Notes under the pieces: generated by a model
Told to the model about the DNA's origin: nothing
The model's database searches: none
What the model saw: only the letters and a program-made list of their open reading frames with translations
Part shown: positions 18,245-26,870 of the stretch, in pieces
Layout of the letters: every line of letters begins with the position of its first letter
How positions within the stretch are numbered: position 1 is the first letter of the stretch
DNA from: an uncultured Pseudoxanthomonas sp.
GTDB lineage: Bacteria > Pseudomonadota > Gammaproteobacteria > Xanthomonadales > Xanthomonadaceae
DNA: 32,997 bases
NCBI GenBank assembly: GCA_946886405.1
Contig: CAMPIO010000036.1
Location: 1-32,997, forward strand
Reading direction: 5' to 3'
Made by a program: the position numbers and the translations under genes

Positions 18245-19102
18245 TCAGCCGCGCTCTCGTGCCAGCAAGTGCTGCTTGCGCGGCAACCCCCAGCGATAAC
18301 CGCCGAGCGAACCATCGCCGCGTATCACGCGATGGCACGGCACGACCACGGCGATGCGGTTGTGCGCGCACGCGCTGGCTACCGCGCGCGCAGCACGTGG
18401 CGCTCCGAGCGATTGCGCCAGACCGGCGTAGCTGACGGTGTCACCGGCCGGGATCTTCATCAATGCTTCCCAGACGCGTTGCTGGAAGCCCGTACCCAGC
18501 AGATCCACCGGCACCTCGGCGTCACCCCCGGCCAACCGTTCCGCCACCGCACGCAGGCGCGGCGCAAGGAAGTCGTCGCGACCGGCTTCGACGCGTTCGA
18601 GCTGCGCCAGCGGAAACTCCTCGCGCAGCCGCTGTTCCAGCACGGCATCGTCATCGCCCAGTTCCACCGCACAGATGCCGCGTTCGGTGGCGGCCACCAG
18701 CGCACGACCGAGCATCGTGTCGACGAGGGTCCAGCGGATCGCCACGCCAAGGCCCCCGGCGCGGTATGTCGCGGGTGTCATGCCCAGTTTCGTCGCGCCC
18801 TGCTCGTACAGGCGCGAAGGCGACCCATAGCCGGCGTCGTACAGCGCGGTGGTGACGTCGCTTCCCGTGCGCAACGCGTTCTTCAGTGTGCCGAGCTTCT
18901 TGCGTGCGAGGTACTCGGCGGGACTCAGCCCGAAGCGCGCGCGGAAACGCCGCTGCAGATGCGAGGCACTGACGCCCGTGCGTGCCGCCAGTTCGGACAG
19001 CGAGGGTTCGCCTTCGTCGAGCAGCCGGCGCGCCGCCTCGAGAGGATCGGCGGCAACGGGGGTGGAAGCGGCGGGAAGCGGTCGGCGCGGCATCGTGTCC
19101 AT
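18245..19102 (-). CDS. AraC-HTH/O6-alkylguanine-DNA methyltransferase fusion (Ada without the N-terminal sensor)
   Basis: A 285-residue protein. An AraC-type helix-turn-helix region lies at about 20-115 (SLSELAARTGVSASHLQRRF, then GYGSPSRLYEQ). The methyltransferase domain follows from about 122, with acceptor Cys256 in VVPCHRVI and the conserved GGYRWGLPRKQHLL at the end. It repairs O6-alkylguanine by irreversible transfer to Cys256. The N-terminal zinc domain of classical Ada, which senses methylphosphotriesters, is absent, so activation by that route is not expected. The ATG at 19102 follows TAGTCT by 6 nt, which suggests a leaderless mRNA; an ATG at 19093 is an alternative. Confidence 0.92.
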   Translation of the reverse strand: MDTMPRRPLPAASTPVAADPLEAARRLLDEGEPSLSELAARTGVSASHLQRRFRARFGLSPAEYLARKKLGTLKNALRTGSDVTTALYDAGYGSPSRLYEQGATKLGMTPATYRAGGLGVAIRWTLVDTMLGRALVAATERGICAVELGDDDAVLEQRLREEFPLAQLERVEAGRDDFLAPRLRAVAERLAGGDAEVPVDLLGTGFQQRVWEALMKIPAGDTVSYAGLAQSLGAPRAARAVASACAHNRIAVVVPCHRVIRGDGSLGGYRWGLPRKQHLLARERG

Positions 19103-19171
19103 GCGCCCAGACTAGGGCGCGCGCAGCAGTCGGGCTATCCGGATCTTGCGCTGTACGAGAAGTGAGCCCGG

Positions 19172-19237
19172 AGGAGTGAGAAGTGAGCAGATGCCGCATT
19201 GTCCGGCAGTCGACCTCACTTCTCTGCCCTCACTCCT
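19172..19237. repeat. Nested inverted repeat after prc
   Basis: Two pairs of arms are nested. The outer arms are aggagtgag (19172-19180) and ctcactcct (19229-19237); the inner arms are agaagtgag (19179-19187) and ctcacttct (19215-19223). It starts 4 nt after the prc stop on the minus strand and probably folds at the 3' end of that mRNA as a terminator or protective structure. It lacks a T-tract. Confidence 0.6.
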
Positions 19238-19240
19238 GCG

Positions 19241-21421
19241 TTACTGCGCCCAGCGACCCGGACCGGGCGAATCCGGCAACACCTGTGCCGACAGCTTGCG
19301 GTCCTGGCCCAGGATGCCGATCGCGTCCGACAGGATGGCAGCGGATTCGCGCAACAGCGGATCCGGACGCTTGTCGGCTAGCTTCTCGCGCTGCGCGTCC
19401 TTCACGATGTCGCGTTCGGAGGCGCCCAGGCCGTCGTCGGCCAGGTCTTCGGCCAACGGGTCCAGCGCCAACCCCAGCGTCTTGCGCTCGGCCTGCCGCT
19501 GCTTGCGCTGCGCGTCCTGGCGATCGCGCTCGGCGCGCCGCTCGGCTTCGTTCAACGAAACGTACTTCTTGGCGGCTTCGGCGCGGAACTGCGCCACGTC
19601 CTCGGACCACCACTGGAACTCCTTGTCCTTGGCCGAACGTGCGGCATGCAGCGCTTCCAGGCGCGGCAACAGCGGCGCGAAGTTGCCGTACTGCGTGTGC
19701 GGCACGGCGGCGATGCGCGTCCACGGCAGCGCGTTGTCGTAGGTGCTTTCGCCATACTCGCTGGCATCGACACTGACCGGGAACGCGATGTCCGGCACCA
19801 CGCCCTTGTGCTGGGTACTGCCACCTGCCACGCGGAAGAACTGCGCGATGGTCAGCTTCACCGAGCCGAAGCGCGGCGCTTCGTTGGCCGGCCACCGATC
19901 CAGGTCGACCATGTTCTGCACGGTGCCCTTGCCGAAGCTGGTTTCGCCGATCACCAGGCCGCGGCCGTAATCCTGGATGGCGCCGGCAAAGATTTCCGAT
20001 GCCGACGCGGAAGCCCGGTTGATCAGCACGGCGAGCGGGCCCTCCCACGACACGCCGGTCTTGCGATCGCTGTTGACGGTCACGCGGCCACCGGACTCGC
20101 GCACCTGCACCACCGGGCCCTTGTCGATGAACAGACCGGTGAGCTCCACCGCCTCGTCCAGCGAACCACCGCCGTTGTTGCGCAGGTCCATCACCACGCC
20201 GTCCACACCCTGCGTCTTGAACTGGGCGAGCAGCTTGGCGATGTCTCGGGTAGCGGAATTGAAGTCGTTCGGATTGCGGCGGCGGCCTTCGAAATCCTGG
20301 TAGAACGCCGGCAGCTTGATCACGCCGATGCGACGCGCGGGCTCGCTGCCGTTGGCCGGCAACACGATGGTCTCGGCCTTGGCCGCCTGCTCTTCCAGCT
20401 TGACCTTCTGCCGGGTGATGGTGACCTGCGCATGCTTGCCGTCGATGCCGGCTTCGACCGGGATGTATTCGATGCGGACCTGCGTGTCCTTCTTGCCGCG
20501 GATCTGCGACACCACATCATCGATGCGCCAGCCGATCACGTCGGTCAACGGCCCGGACTTGCCCTGTCCGACCGCCACGATGCGATCGCCGATCTTCAGC
20601 TTGCCGCTCAGGTCGGCCGGGCCACCCGGCACGATCTCGCGGATGGCCACCAGGTCGTCCTGCCGCTGCAGCACGGCGCCGATGCCCTCCAGCGACAGCG
20701 ACATGGACTGATTGAAGTTCTCGGCGGTACGCGGCGTGAAGTAATCCGTGTGCGGATCGATCGCGCTGGTGTATGCGTTGAGGAAGGTCTGGAAAACGTC
20801 CTCGGTCTTCAGCTCGTTCATGCTCCGCTGCAGGTTGGCGTAGCGCTTGTCCAACGTCTTGCGGATGTCGTCGGGTTTCTTGCCCGCCAGCTTCAGACGC
20901 AGCCAGTCGTTCATCACCGACTTTTTCCAGATCGCATCCAGCGCCTTGCCGTCGGCAGCCCACGGAGCGTCTTCGCGATCGTAATCCCAGCGCTCGTTGC
21001 CGTTGAAATCGAAATCCTGCTTCAGCAATGCGCGGGCGTACGCCACGCGCTGGCCGACGCGCTGCTTGTAGACGGTGAAGATCTCGTAGGCCGGCTCGAG
21101 ATCGCCACTGCGGATGGCGTCATCCATCTTCGTCTTGTAAGGCGCGAAACGCGCGACGTCGTCCGCCGTGAAGAACTGCTTGCCACCATCGAGCGCTTCG
21201 AAATAGCGCTTGAACACTTCCTGCGACAAGGTGTCGTCGAGCGGGCGCGGACGGTAAGCGTAGCGGCTGTCCGACAGCAGCCCGTACACCAGCTTGGACG
21301 TACTGGCCTGGTCGGCCGTCGGTGCCACGGAGATCGCACCGCCGTCGCCGCGCGCGAGCAGCGCCAACGGGGTCGAGAGGGCCAGGGCCAACAGCAGGAT
21401 GGGGGCTTTCTTCAGCGTCAT
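19241..21421 (-). CDS. prc: Tail-specific (carboxy-terminal processing) protease Prc
   Basis: A 726-residue periplasmic S41A protease. It has an N-terminal signal peptide (about 1-23), a helical N-domain, a PDZ domain at about 245-335 (SLEGIGAVLQRQDD to the GDRIVAVGQG loop) and a protease core. The catalytic dyad is Ser473 in SASASEIF and Lys498 in SFGKGTVQ, 25 residues apart as in E. coli Prc. The basic, Glu/Arg-rich C-terminal domain is also of Prc type. It cleaves proteins from exposed nonpolar C-termini and trims cell-wall enzymes and their regulators. The start ATG at 21421 has no strong ribosome binding site. It is followed after a hairpin by the methyltransferase gene in the same direction. 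Confidence 0.95.
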   Translation of the reverse strand: MTLKKAPILLLALALSTPLALLARGDGGAISVAPTADQASTSKLVYGLLSDSRYAYRPRPLDDTLSQEVFKRYFEALDGGKQFFTADDVARFAPYKTKMDDAIRSGDLEPAYEIFTVYKQRVGQRVAYARALLKQDFDFNGNERWDYDREDAPWAADGKALDAIWKKSVMNDWLRLKLAGKKPDDIRKTLDKRYANLQRSMNELKTEDVFQTFLNAYTSAIDPHTDYFTPRTAENFNQSMSLSLEGIGAVLQRQDDLVAIREIVPGGPADLSGKLKIGDRIVAVGQGKSGPLTDVIGWRIDDVVSQIRGKKDTQVRIEYIPVEAGIDGKHAQVTITRQKVKLEEQAAKAETIVLPANGSEPARRIGVIKLPAFYQDFEGRRRNPNDFNSATRDIAKLLAQFKTQGVDGVVMDLRNNGGGSLDEAVELTGLFIDKGPVVQVRESGGRVTVNSDRKTGVSWEGPLAVLINRASASASEIFAGAIQDYGRGLVIGETSFGKGTVQNMVDLDRWPANEAPRFGSVKLTIAQFFRVAGGSTQHKGVVPDIAFPVSVDASEYGESTYDNALPWTRIAAVPHTQYGNFAPLLPRLEALHAARSAKDKEFQWWSEDVAQFRAEAAKKYVSLNEAERRAERDRQDAQRKQRQAERKTLGLALDPLAEDLADDGLGASERDIVKDAQREKLADKRPDPLLRESAAILSDAIGILGQDRKLSAQVLPDSPGPGRWAQ

Positions 21422-21630
21422 GGGGTACTCATGGCCCGAAGGCCGTCAGGCTGGAACGGAGTGCGGATTCGACACAGCGACAGTGCACAAAGTTGCGCGC
21501 CTTGTCATCTGCCTTTCGGCAGCCTAAAGGCGGTCGCGTAGGAAAAGGTGAACCGCGCCCGTGCCCCGGAACACAGGTGACGCGCGGAGACCGGCAGCTT
21601 GCCGACGACAGCGCGCCCGCACTGGAGCAT

Positions 21631-22647
21631 TCAGCCCGCGTGCTGTGCGGTGACGGCGGCCTGCGCGGCTTGCTGATCGGCGTGGTAGGACGACCGCACC
21701 AGCGGGCCGGAGGCAACATGGCTGAAACCCAATGCCATGCCGTAGTCCTCGAGCGCCTTGAACTCCTCGGGTGTCCAGTAGCGCAGCACGGGATGGTGGT
21801 GTGCGGTCGGCTGCAGGTACTGACCGATGGTGACCATGTCGACATCGTGCGCGCGCAGGTCCCGCAGCGTGCCCTGCACCTGCTCCATCGTCTCGCCCAG
21901 GCCCAGCATGATCCCGGACTTGGTGGGCAGGTGCGGATGCTGCTGCTTGAATCGCTGCAACAGGGTCAACGACCACTGGTAATCGGCACCGGGGCGGACG
22001 TTCGGGTAGAGGTCCGGCACGGTTTCGATGTTGTGGTTGAACACGTCCGGCGGGTTTGCCGCCAGGATCTCCAGCGCGCGGTCCATGCGGCCCTTGCCAC
22101 GGAAGTCGGGCGTGAGGATTTCGATGCGCGTGGCCGGCGAATGCGCGCGGATGGCGGCGATGCAGTCGACGAAATGCTGGGCGCCGCCGTCACGCAGATC
22201 GTCGCGGTCCACGCTGGTCACCACGACGTACTTCAGGCCCATGTCGGCCACGGTGTTGGCCAGACTCAACGGCTCGGACGGGTCCGGCGGCTTCGGGCGG
22301 CCGTGGGCCACGTCGCAGAACGAGCAGCGCCGTGTGCAGACCTCGCCGAGGATCATGAACGTGGCGGTGCCGTGGCCGAAGCACTCGTGGATATTCGGGC
22401 AGCTGGCCTCTTCGCACACGGTAACGAGACGGTTCTCGCGCAGCTTCGCCTTGAGTTTGGCGACCGAGCCGTCGGAAGGAATACGCACGCGTATCCAGGA
22501 CGGCTTGCGCAGCACGGGCGCATCGGCGAACTGCACGGGCGAACGCGCGATCTTGTCGCCACCGAGCTGCTTGGCACCTGCCTCGAGCGGGACGGACGAG
22601 GAACTGACGACTTCAAGGGGGATGACGCGTGCGGGGGTGTCGGCCAT
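21631..22647 (-). CDS. lipA: Lipoyl synthase LipA
   Basis: A 338-residue radical-SAM enzyme that inserts two sulfurs into protein-bound octanoyl chains to make lipoate for pyruvate and 2-oxoglutarate dehydrogenases. The auxiliary cluster is bound by Cys78, Cys83 and Cys89 (CX4CX5C). The radical-SAM cluster is bound by Cys104, Cys108 and Cys111 (CTRRCSFC). The C-terminal RSSYHA contributes the conserved Ser ligand. lipB, often adjacent, is not present on either side. The ATG at 22647 follows a -10-like TAGAAT by only 6 nt and has no ribosome binding site, pointing to a leaderless mRNA. Confidence 0.96.
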   Translation of the reverse strand: MADTPARVIPLEVVSSSSVPLEAGAKQLGGDKIARSPVQFADAPVLRKPSWIRVRIPSDGSVAKLKAKLRENRLVTVCEEASCPNIHECFGHGTATFMILGEVCTRRCSFCDVAHGRPKPPDPSEPLSLANTVADMGLKYVVVTSVDRDDLRDGGAQHFVDCIAAIRAHSPATRIEILTPDFRGKGRMDRALEILAANPPDVFNHNIETVPDLYPNVRPGADYQWSLTLLQRFKQQHPHLPTKSGIMLGLGETMEQVQGTLRDLRAHDVDMVTIGQYLQPTAHHHPVLRYWTPEEFKALEDYGMALGFSHVASGPLVRSSYHADQQAAQAAVTAQHAG

Positions 22648-22659
22648 GGTGCAATTCTA
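22648..22659 (-). promoter_or_regulatory. Candidate -10 box for leaderless lipA mRNA
   Basis: On the minus strand TAGAAT (22654-22659) is followed by tgcacc and then the lipA ATG. This puts the expected transcription start at the A of the start codon. No convincing -35 box lies 16-18 nt upstream. Confidence 0.42.
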
Positions 22660-22817
22660 GCCGCTTTCGTCAGGCGGCCCCCGGGCGCGCCAGGATCGCT
22701 GCGGATGCACGCCCCTCGCGTCAGGGGGCTTGGCGAAGCCGCAGGGTGCGGCAGCGCAGTTCGGGACCCAAGCTTCGTGCAGCAGATCCCGGGCTCTTGT
22801 TCCTGCGCCGCAGGAAT

Positions 22818-22853
22818 AAAAAAAGCCCGCAACGGCTAGGCCATTGCGGGCTT
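22818..22853 (-). terminator. Rho-independent terminator on the minus strand
   Basis: The perfect 10-bp stem aagcccgcaa/ttgcgggctt (22823-22832 and 22844-22853), with a small inner ggc-tag-gcc helix, is followed on the minus strand by seven T residues (22818-22824). It ends transcription 171 nt before lipA. The nearest minus-strand gene lies 270 nt upstream, so either that transcript has a long 3' end or a small RNA ends here. A second hairpin (ttcctgc/gcaggaa, 22800-22816) follows at once. Confidence 0.85.
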
Positions 22854-22996
22854 GCTCCCTCCCCCACGTCGGGATGCGGGGCCATCGTGAAGGGCGCGTT
22901 ACGGGTGTTGCACGCTGCACTGCAAAACAGAACCGATGGGTTCACCTTCCGGACAAGTGATGTCACATATATGAATGCGAGCAAAACCCGCATGGC
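22818..22996 (-). ncRNA. Possible small RNA ending at the terminator
   Basis: The 474-nt gap 22648-23121 has no plausible protein gene. On the minus strand, a weak promoter-like pair TTGCGG ... TGATAT with an 18-nt spacer lies at about 23010-23040, followed by roughly 180 nt with several short hairpins. These include gaacc/ggttc at 22930-22943 and a C-rich loop at about 22865-22885, and the stretch ends in the strong terminator at 22818-22853. This is the layout of an independent sRNA. I do not recognise a known RNA family, and the 5' end is a guess. Confidence 0.35.
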
Positions 22997-23121
22997 TACG
23001 CTGTGTTACCGATATCAGACCAATTGACCGCCCCACCGCAAGAATGATGGTTACGTTCTTCACTCCATTTACCTGAACAGGGGGCACGTCGCCAGCGTGC
23101 GCGAACGCCTCGTTCCGGCGG

Positions 23122-25317
23122 CTACTTCAGGTAGTGCGCCCGACCGTCGTACCACGCCTTGGCCCGCACGAGATGGAGGCGGCGCTGGGGGCCCTGGACT
23201 TCCACGCCCACACTCAGCGCACGCCACCGGGCGTACAGATCGCCCTGCCGCTGCGTGCCCTGCAGCCTCAGCCGGGCCAGCATGTCGTAGCGGTCGTTGC
23301 GCGCCTGCATCCGGTCGAGCACCAGGACATCGTCGCGCCATTGCACGCGACCCCGCACCTGCGCCTCGCCCGCATCGACCAGCCGGTAGACCCACGCCGG
23401 ATACTCCTTCTGCCGCGAGAACAACGCCAACAGGAAGCCCACGTCCTTCATGGTCACGTCGGCGCCACCACCGGCGCTGATCGGCCGATCGACATCCAGA
23501 CGCGCACGGTCCAGCCTGACGCGCGCCCACCAACCACGGCGCGACTCGCCGCCAGGCTCGGTGAATCCGACGTTGCGCACCTGCACAGTGCTGCCGTCGG
23601 CGACGAACATGCGACGCTTCAGGTCCGCGCGGCGCAGCTTCAGGTCGAGATCGATGTCGCCGCGCAGTTGCATGCCAGCCAAGTGCATGCGGGTGCCACG
23701 ACCGGCGATGCGCACGCTGCCGCGTCCCACTTCACCGGCGGCGTCCAGCGACAGATCGCCGCTGAGCACGCCGGCGCCCCCATCGAAGCGCATGTGCTGG
23801 CGTGGCAGAAACCGGTTGTAGACCCGCAGGTCCGGCACGCGGGCATTCTTGAACACCACCCTCGCCTGCAGTGCGTCGCGCATCTGCGCCAGCGGGCCGT
23901 CGGCGTTGATCGACAGGGCCAGATGCCGTCCCTGCACGTAGGGCATGCCGGGCGCCTGCAGCGCAGCTATATCGAAGCGGTCCATCGTGGCCTGGAGGCG
24001 CGGCACCAACACGCCGTCCCTGCCCGCGTCCAGCCGGATGTCGGCACGGGCGCGGCCGCGGATGCGGTTGCCCATCACCTCGGCCACCGCATCGACCTCG
24101 GGCACGTCGATGCGGCTGCCCGCCGCGAGCTTGCCGTCGACAACCTGCACGTCGGCACTGACCGCGCCCGCGCCGTCGAGCTTCAGCCAGGATGCCTGCG
24201 GGAAGAGGCCCGACAGCCAGCGCAGCGAATCGAAGTGCCAGGCGCCGAGCAGATGGCCCGACACCCTCGGCAGGACGCTGGCGACATCGCGCAGCGGCAC
24301 CTGACGGCCCCGCAGGCGCAGGTCGGCGTCGACCGCCAGACGGCCGTCGGCCTGCGGCGGGACGATCGCCTTGATCACAACGTCCTGGTCCACGGCCATG
24401 TCGATGCCGACAATATCGTTGCGCACCGCGCCGGCGATGTCGTTGCCGGCCACGGCCATCGTCCATTGCGCGCGGCCACCCGGCGTGAGCAGCCCGCGCT
24501 CGAACCCCAGGACGATGTCGGCGCGGCCTTCGCCAGGCACCAGCTTCACGGCGACGTCGCCCGCCGGGCCGACGGCCACATTCAAGCCGGCCGTGCGTCC
24601 CGCCAGCTTCAGGTCGAGCCGGGTTTTCAAAAGCTTGTCGATGCCGGCAGCGTCCTCGCGACGATGACGGTCGATCGCGAAGCGCGCGTCCAGCGTCGCC
24701 TCCCGCAACACCTCATCACCGTCGCGGGTGACCCGTGCCGCCGTGAAACCGACGGTCGAGGGCATCAGCTCCATCGGTCCGCCCCGCAGCTGCTTGTAGA
24801 ACCCGACCTCGCCACGACCCGAGCCGCGCAGTTCCAGCCCGTCGAAGTATCCGCGGCGGATCGAATCGCTGGCGATGCGGTCGAACTGCAATTCCCAGCC
24901 GCCCTCGCGCGGCGGTGGCGGTGCGAGTTCCCTGGCGACGCGACGGACGCCTCCGCTGACCTCATGCGCACGCAGCTCCGGCACCTGCAATCGCCGCGAC
25001 AGCAGCGGCCACAGCGCGATGCGCCCTTCAACCCGTTCCGCCTGCGCCTCCCAGGCGATGCGCCGCGACTGGCCCCGCAGCGCCACCTCGCGCAGGCTGA
25101 CGCGTCCCGGCCACCAGGTATGGCCGGATGCCCAGCGCATCTGGAAGCGATCGGGCTTCCGGTTCAATGCCTTCTCGCCCAGCGACGTGTTGAGGAACAC
25201 GTTGCCAGCGATCAGGTAGAGCGCATAGGTCGCGACGAGCGCTAACGCTCCCCGGATGAGCCAGCGGAGACTTCTCGAGCGAAAGGAGGTCCGTTCCATC
25301 CGCACAGGATGCCGCAT
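23122..25317 (-). CDS. AsmA-like large periplasmic membrane-anchored protein
   Basis: A protein of 731 residues with a basic N-terminus, one transmembrane helix (about 18-40) and a long periplasmic part. That part is rich in alternating beta-strand segments (for example ADGRLAVDADLRLRGRQVPL and GDIDLDLKLRRADLKRRM), as in AsmA/TamB/YhdP-type proteins. Those relatives form long beta-groove proteins involved in envelope lipid transport; this assignment is by overall pattern, as no single diagnostic motif is visible. The start is uncertain: ATG 25317 or ATG 25299, neither with a ribosome binding site. The gene starts 18 nt after the carotenoid oxygenase stop, so it is probably in the same operon. 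Confidence 0.75.
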   Translation of the reverse strand: MRHPVRMERTSFRSRSLRWLIRGALALVATYALYLIAGNVFLNTSLGEKALNRKPDRFQMRWASGHTWWPGRVSLREVALRGQSRRIAWEAQAERVEGRIALWPLLSRRLQVPELRAHEVSGGVRRVARELAPPPPREGGWELQFDRIASDSIRRGYFDGLELRGSGRGEVGFYKQLRGGPMELMPSTVGFTAARVTRDGDEVLREATLDARFAIDRHRREDAAGIDKLLKTRLDLKLAGRTAGLNVAVGPAGDVAVKLVPGEGRADIVLGFERGLLTPGGRAQWTMAVAGNDIAGAVRNDIVGIDMAVDQDVVIKAIVPPQADGRLAVDADLRLRGRQVPLRDVASVLPRVSGHLLGAWHFDSLRWLSGLFPQASWLKLDGAGAVSADVQVVDGKLAAGSRIDVPEVDAVAEVMGNRIRGRARADIRLDAGRDGVLVPRLQATMDRFDIAALQAPGMPYVQGRHLALSINADGPLAQMRDALQARVVFKNARVPDLRVYNRFLPRQHMRFDGGAGVLSGDLSLDAAGEVGRGSVRIAGRGTRMHLAGMQLRGDIDLDLKLRRADLKRRMFVADGSTVQVRNVGFTEPGGESRRGWWARVRLDRARLDVDRPISAGGGADVTMKDVGFLLALFSRQKEYPAWVYRLVDAGEAQVRGRVQWRDDVLVLDRMQARNDRYDMLARLRLQGTQRQGDLYARWRALSVGVEVQGPQRRLHLVRAKAWYDGRAHYLK

Positions 25318-25335
25318 CCGCGCCAGCGCCGGAAA

Positions 25336-26859
25336 TCAGCGCCTGGCGAAATGCCCATGGAAGCCGAGCGGCACCGTGCAGGGCAGCCATGCCTGCGCCA
25401 GCGGCCCTTCGTTCACGCGACGCGCATCGAGTACCGCGATGCCGCTGCGACCCTTCGCCGCATCGAGCAACGTGCCGACCAGCCAGCCGTCGTCGGGGCG
25501 CGTGCTGCCCGGACGCGGGACGAACAGGTGTTCCTCCACCAGCACATCGCGGCCGTAGTCGTGCACCTGGCGCCGGTCCAGCGCGAGATCGAACGCACCG
25601 ATGCGGCTGAAGTAAGGCGCCGTCGACCCGTCGGCGTGAATCGGGGCATACAGCCGCGCCGCGTCCCGGGATGGCGTCCGCGGGTCGAACACGGGGAACT
25701 CGATACCCGCGACGCCGGTGTCCTCCCAGTGCGCCTTGCCGCTGCGCAGATCCAGTACCAGTTCGCGCAGCGGTCCCTTGCCACCGTGCGCGGCGCCGTG
25801 TGCGTCGCCATTCATGGCCGCCTTCATCGGCGAACGCGCCTCTTCCACATCGAGGTGCTGCACCGCGCGCACCGTGATGCGCCCTGCGTGTTCGCGGGCA
25901 TCGCCGAAGTGGTAGATCGCCGCGAAATCGGCTTCGAACCAGCGTGCCTGCGACGGCGTGGCCTTGTCGACGACGGCGATGCGCAACGCCTGGTCCTGCT
26001 GGAAGCGCAGGCGTTCGAAGAATGCGCCCTTGCCTTCGAGATAGCGGAACGGGATGAGCGCGAACACCAGATGCCGGTCGGTCATTGCGAAGCTGTGCAG
26101 ATAGCCCGGCACGGGCGTTTCCAGCACATCGGCCGACGCCAGCGCGCCGTCGCGACCGATGTGCCAGACCACCAGGCCGTTCCCGCCCATCATCGAGATG
26201 GAGCCGAAGTTCCACAAGGAGCCGTCGCGATCCACCAGCGGATGCGCGGAGAACGGGATCGCGGCCAGGTCCGGGCGCCAGGTCACCGGGCCCAGCGTCG
26301 TCAATTCGTCCGGATCCAGTTCGAACGCCGACCCGGCTTCGGACAGGGCGAACAGGCGGCCATCGATCATCGTCACGGACGTGTTGGCGGTGTTCGCATC
26401 GTCGTTGTTGCGGATCGGCTGCATGTCCGGGATGGACGTGCCCGCGACGGGATACAGGAAGCGGCCGGCCTTCTGTTCACGGGTGAATTTCGGCGTGGCG
26501 ACCATGCGCGCCTGGTGGCTCAACGTACCGTCGCCATTGAAACGCCAGCCGTGCACCATGCCGTCACCATCGAACCAGTGTTCGTAGCGGAAGCCGGCGC
26601 GTTCGGTCCACGCCGGCCCGTTGCGGTACAGCGTGCCGGCGAAGCCCGCAGGCAAACGTCCCTCGATCTTCACGGTGGCGGGCCCGAGCGTCTCGGACAC
26701 TACCGACTTCCAACCGGCCAGCCACGGCTGCTCGCGCAGGCCGGCGGCGAAGCGGGCGGGGTCGCCGGCGAAGGCGTGTTCGCTCCGCAGCAGTGCGGGC
26801 GCGATGGCCAGCGCCGTCGCGCCGGAGAGCAGGTTGCGCAGGAAGCGGCGGCGGTCCAT
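25336..26859 (-). CDS. Tat-exported carotenoid oxygenase
   Basis: A 507-residue member of the carotenoid cleavage dioxygenase (RPE65) family. These non-haem Fe(II) enzymes cleave carotenoid, stilbene or apocarotenoid double bonds with O2. The four iron-binding His can be placed at His206 (FSAHPLV), His255 (YLHSFAMTD), His317 (IYHFGDA) and His501 (LGFHGHF, at the very C-terminus). A twin-arginine signal with DRRRFLRN at the N-terminus and a hydrophobic stretch to about residue 31 predicts export of the folded enzyme, unusual for this family. GAGGAA precedes the ATG at 26859. The DUF2141 gene ends 11 nt upstream, so the two are probably co-transcribed. Confidence 0.92.
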   Translation of the reverse strand: MDRRRFLRNLLSGATALAIAPALLRSEHAFAGDPARFAAGLREQPWLAGWKSVVSETLGPATVKIEGRLPAGFAGTLYRNGPAWTERAGFRYEHWFDGDGMVHGWRFNGDGTLSHQARMVATPKFTREQKAGRFLYPVAGTSIPDMQPIRNNDDANTANTSVTMIDGRLFALSEAGSAFELDPDELTTLGPVTWRPDLAAIPFSAHPLVDRDGSLWNFGSISMMGGNGLVVWHIGRDGALASADVLETPVPGYLHSFAMTDRHLVFALIPFRYLEGKGAFFERLRFQQDQALRIAVVDKATPSQARWFEADFAAIYHFGDAREHAGRITVRAVQHLDVEEARSPMKAAMNGDAHGAAHGGKGPLRELVLDLRSGKAHWEDTGVAGIEFPVFDPRTPSRDAARLYAPIHADGSTAPYFSRIGAFDLALDRRQVHDYGRDVLVEEHLFVPRPGSTRPDDGWLVGTLLDAAKGRSGIAVLDARRVNEGPLAQAWLPCTVPLGFHGHFARR

Positions 26860-26870
26860 GGCGTCGTTCC

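Noticed and set aside
19646..21541. 631-codon open frame on the plus strand opposite prc
   Set aside because: Antisense shadow of prc, caused by codon bias; no domain and no start signal.
22959..22968. Short dyad gtgatgtcac as a copy of the 6193-6206 operator
   Set aside because: Only 4-nt arms around a 2-nt centre and no transporter or regulator gene nearby; likely chance.
23134..25245. 703-codon open frame on the plus strand opposite the AsmA-like gene
   Set aside because: Same compositional signature as other antisense shadows. The minus strand has a membrane anchor and beta-rich repeats and fits an operon.
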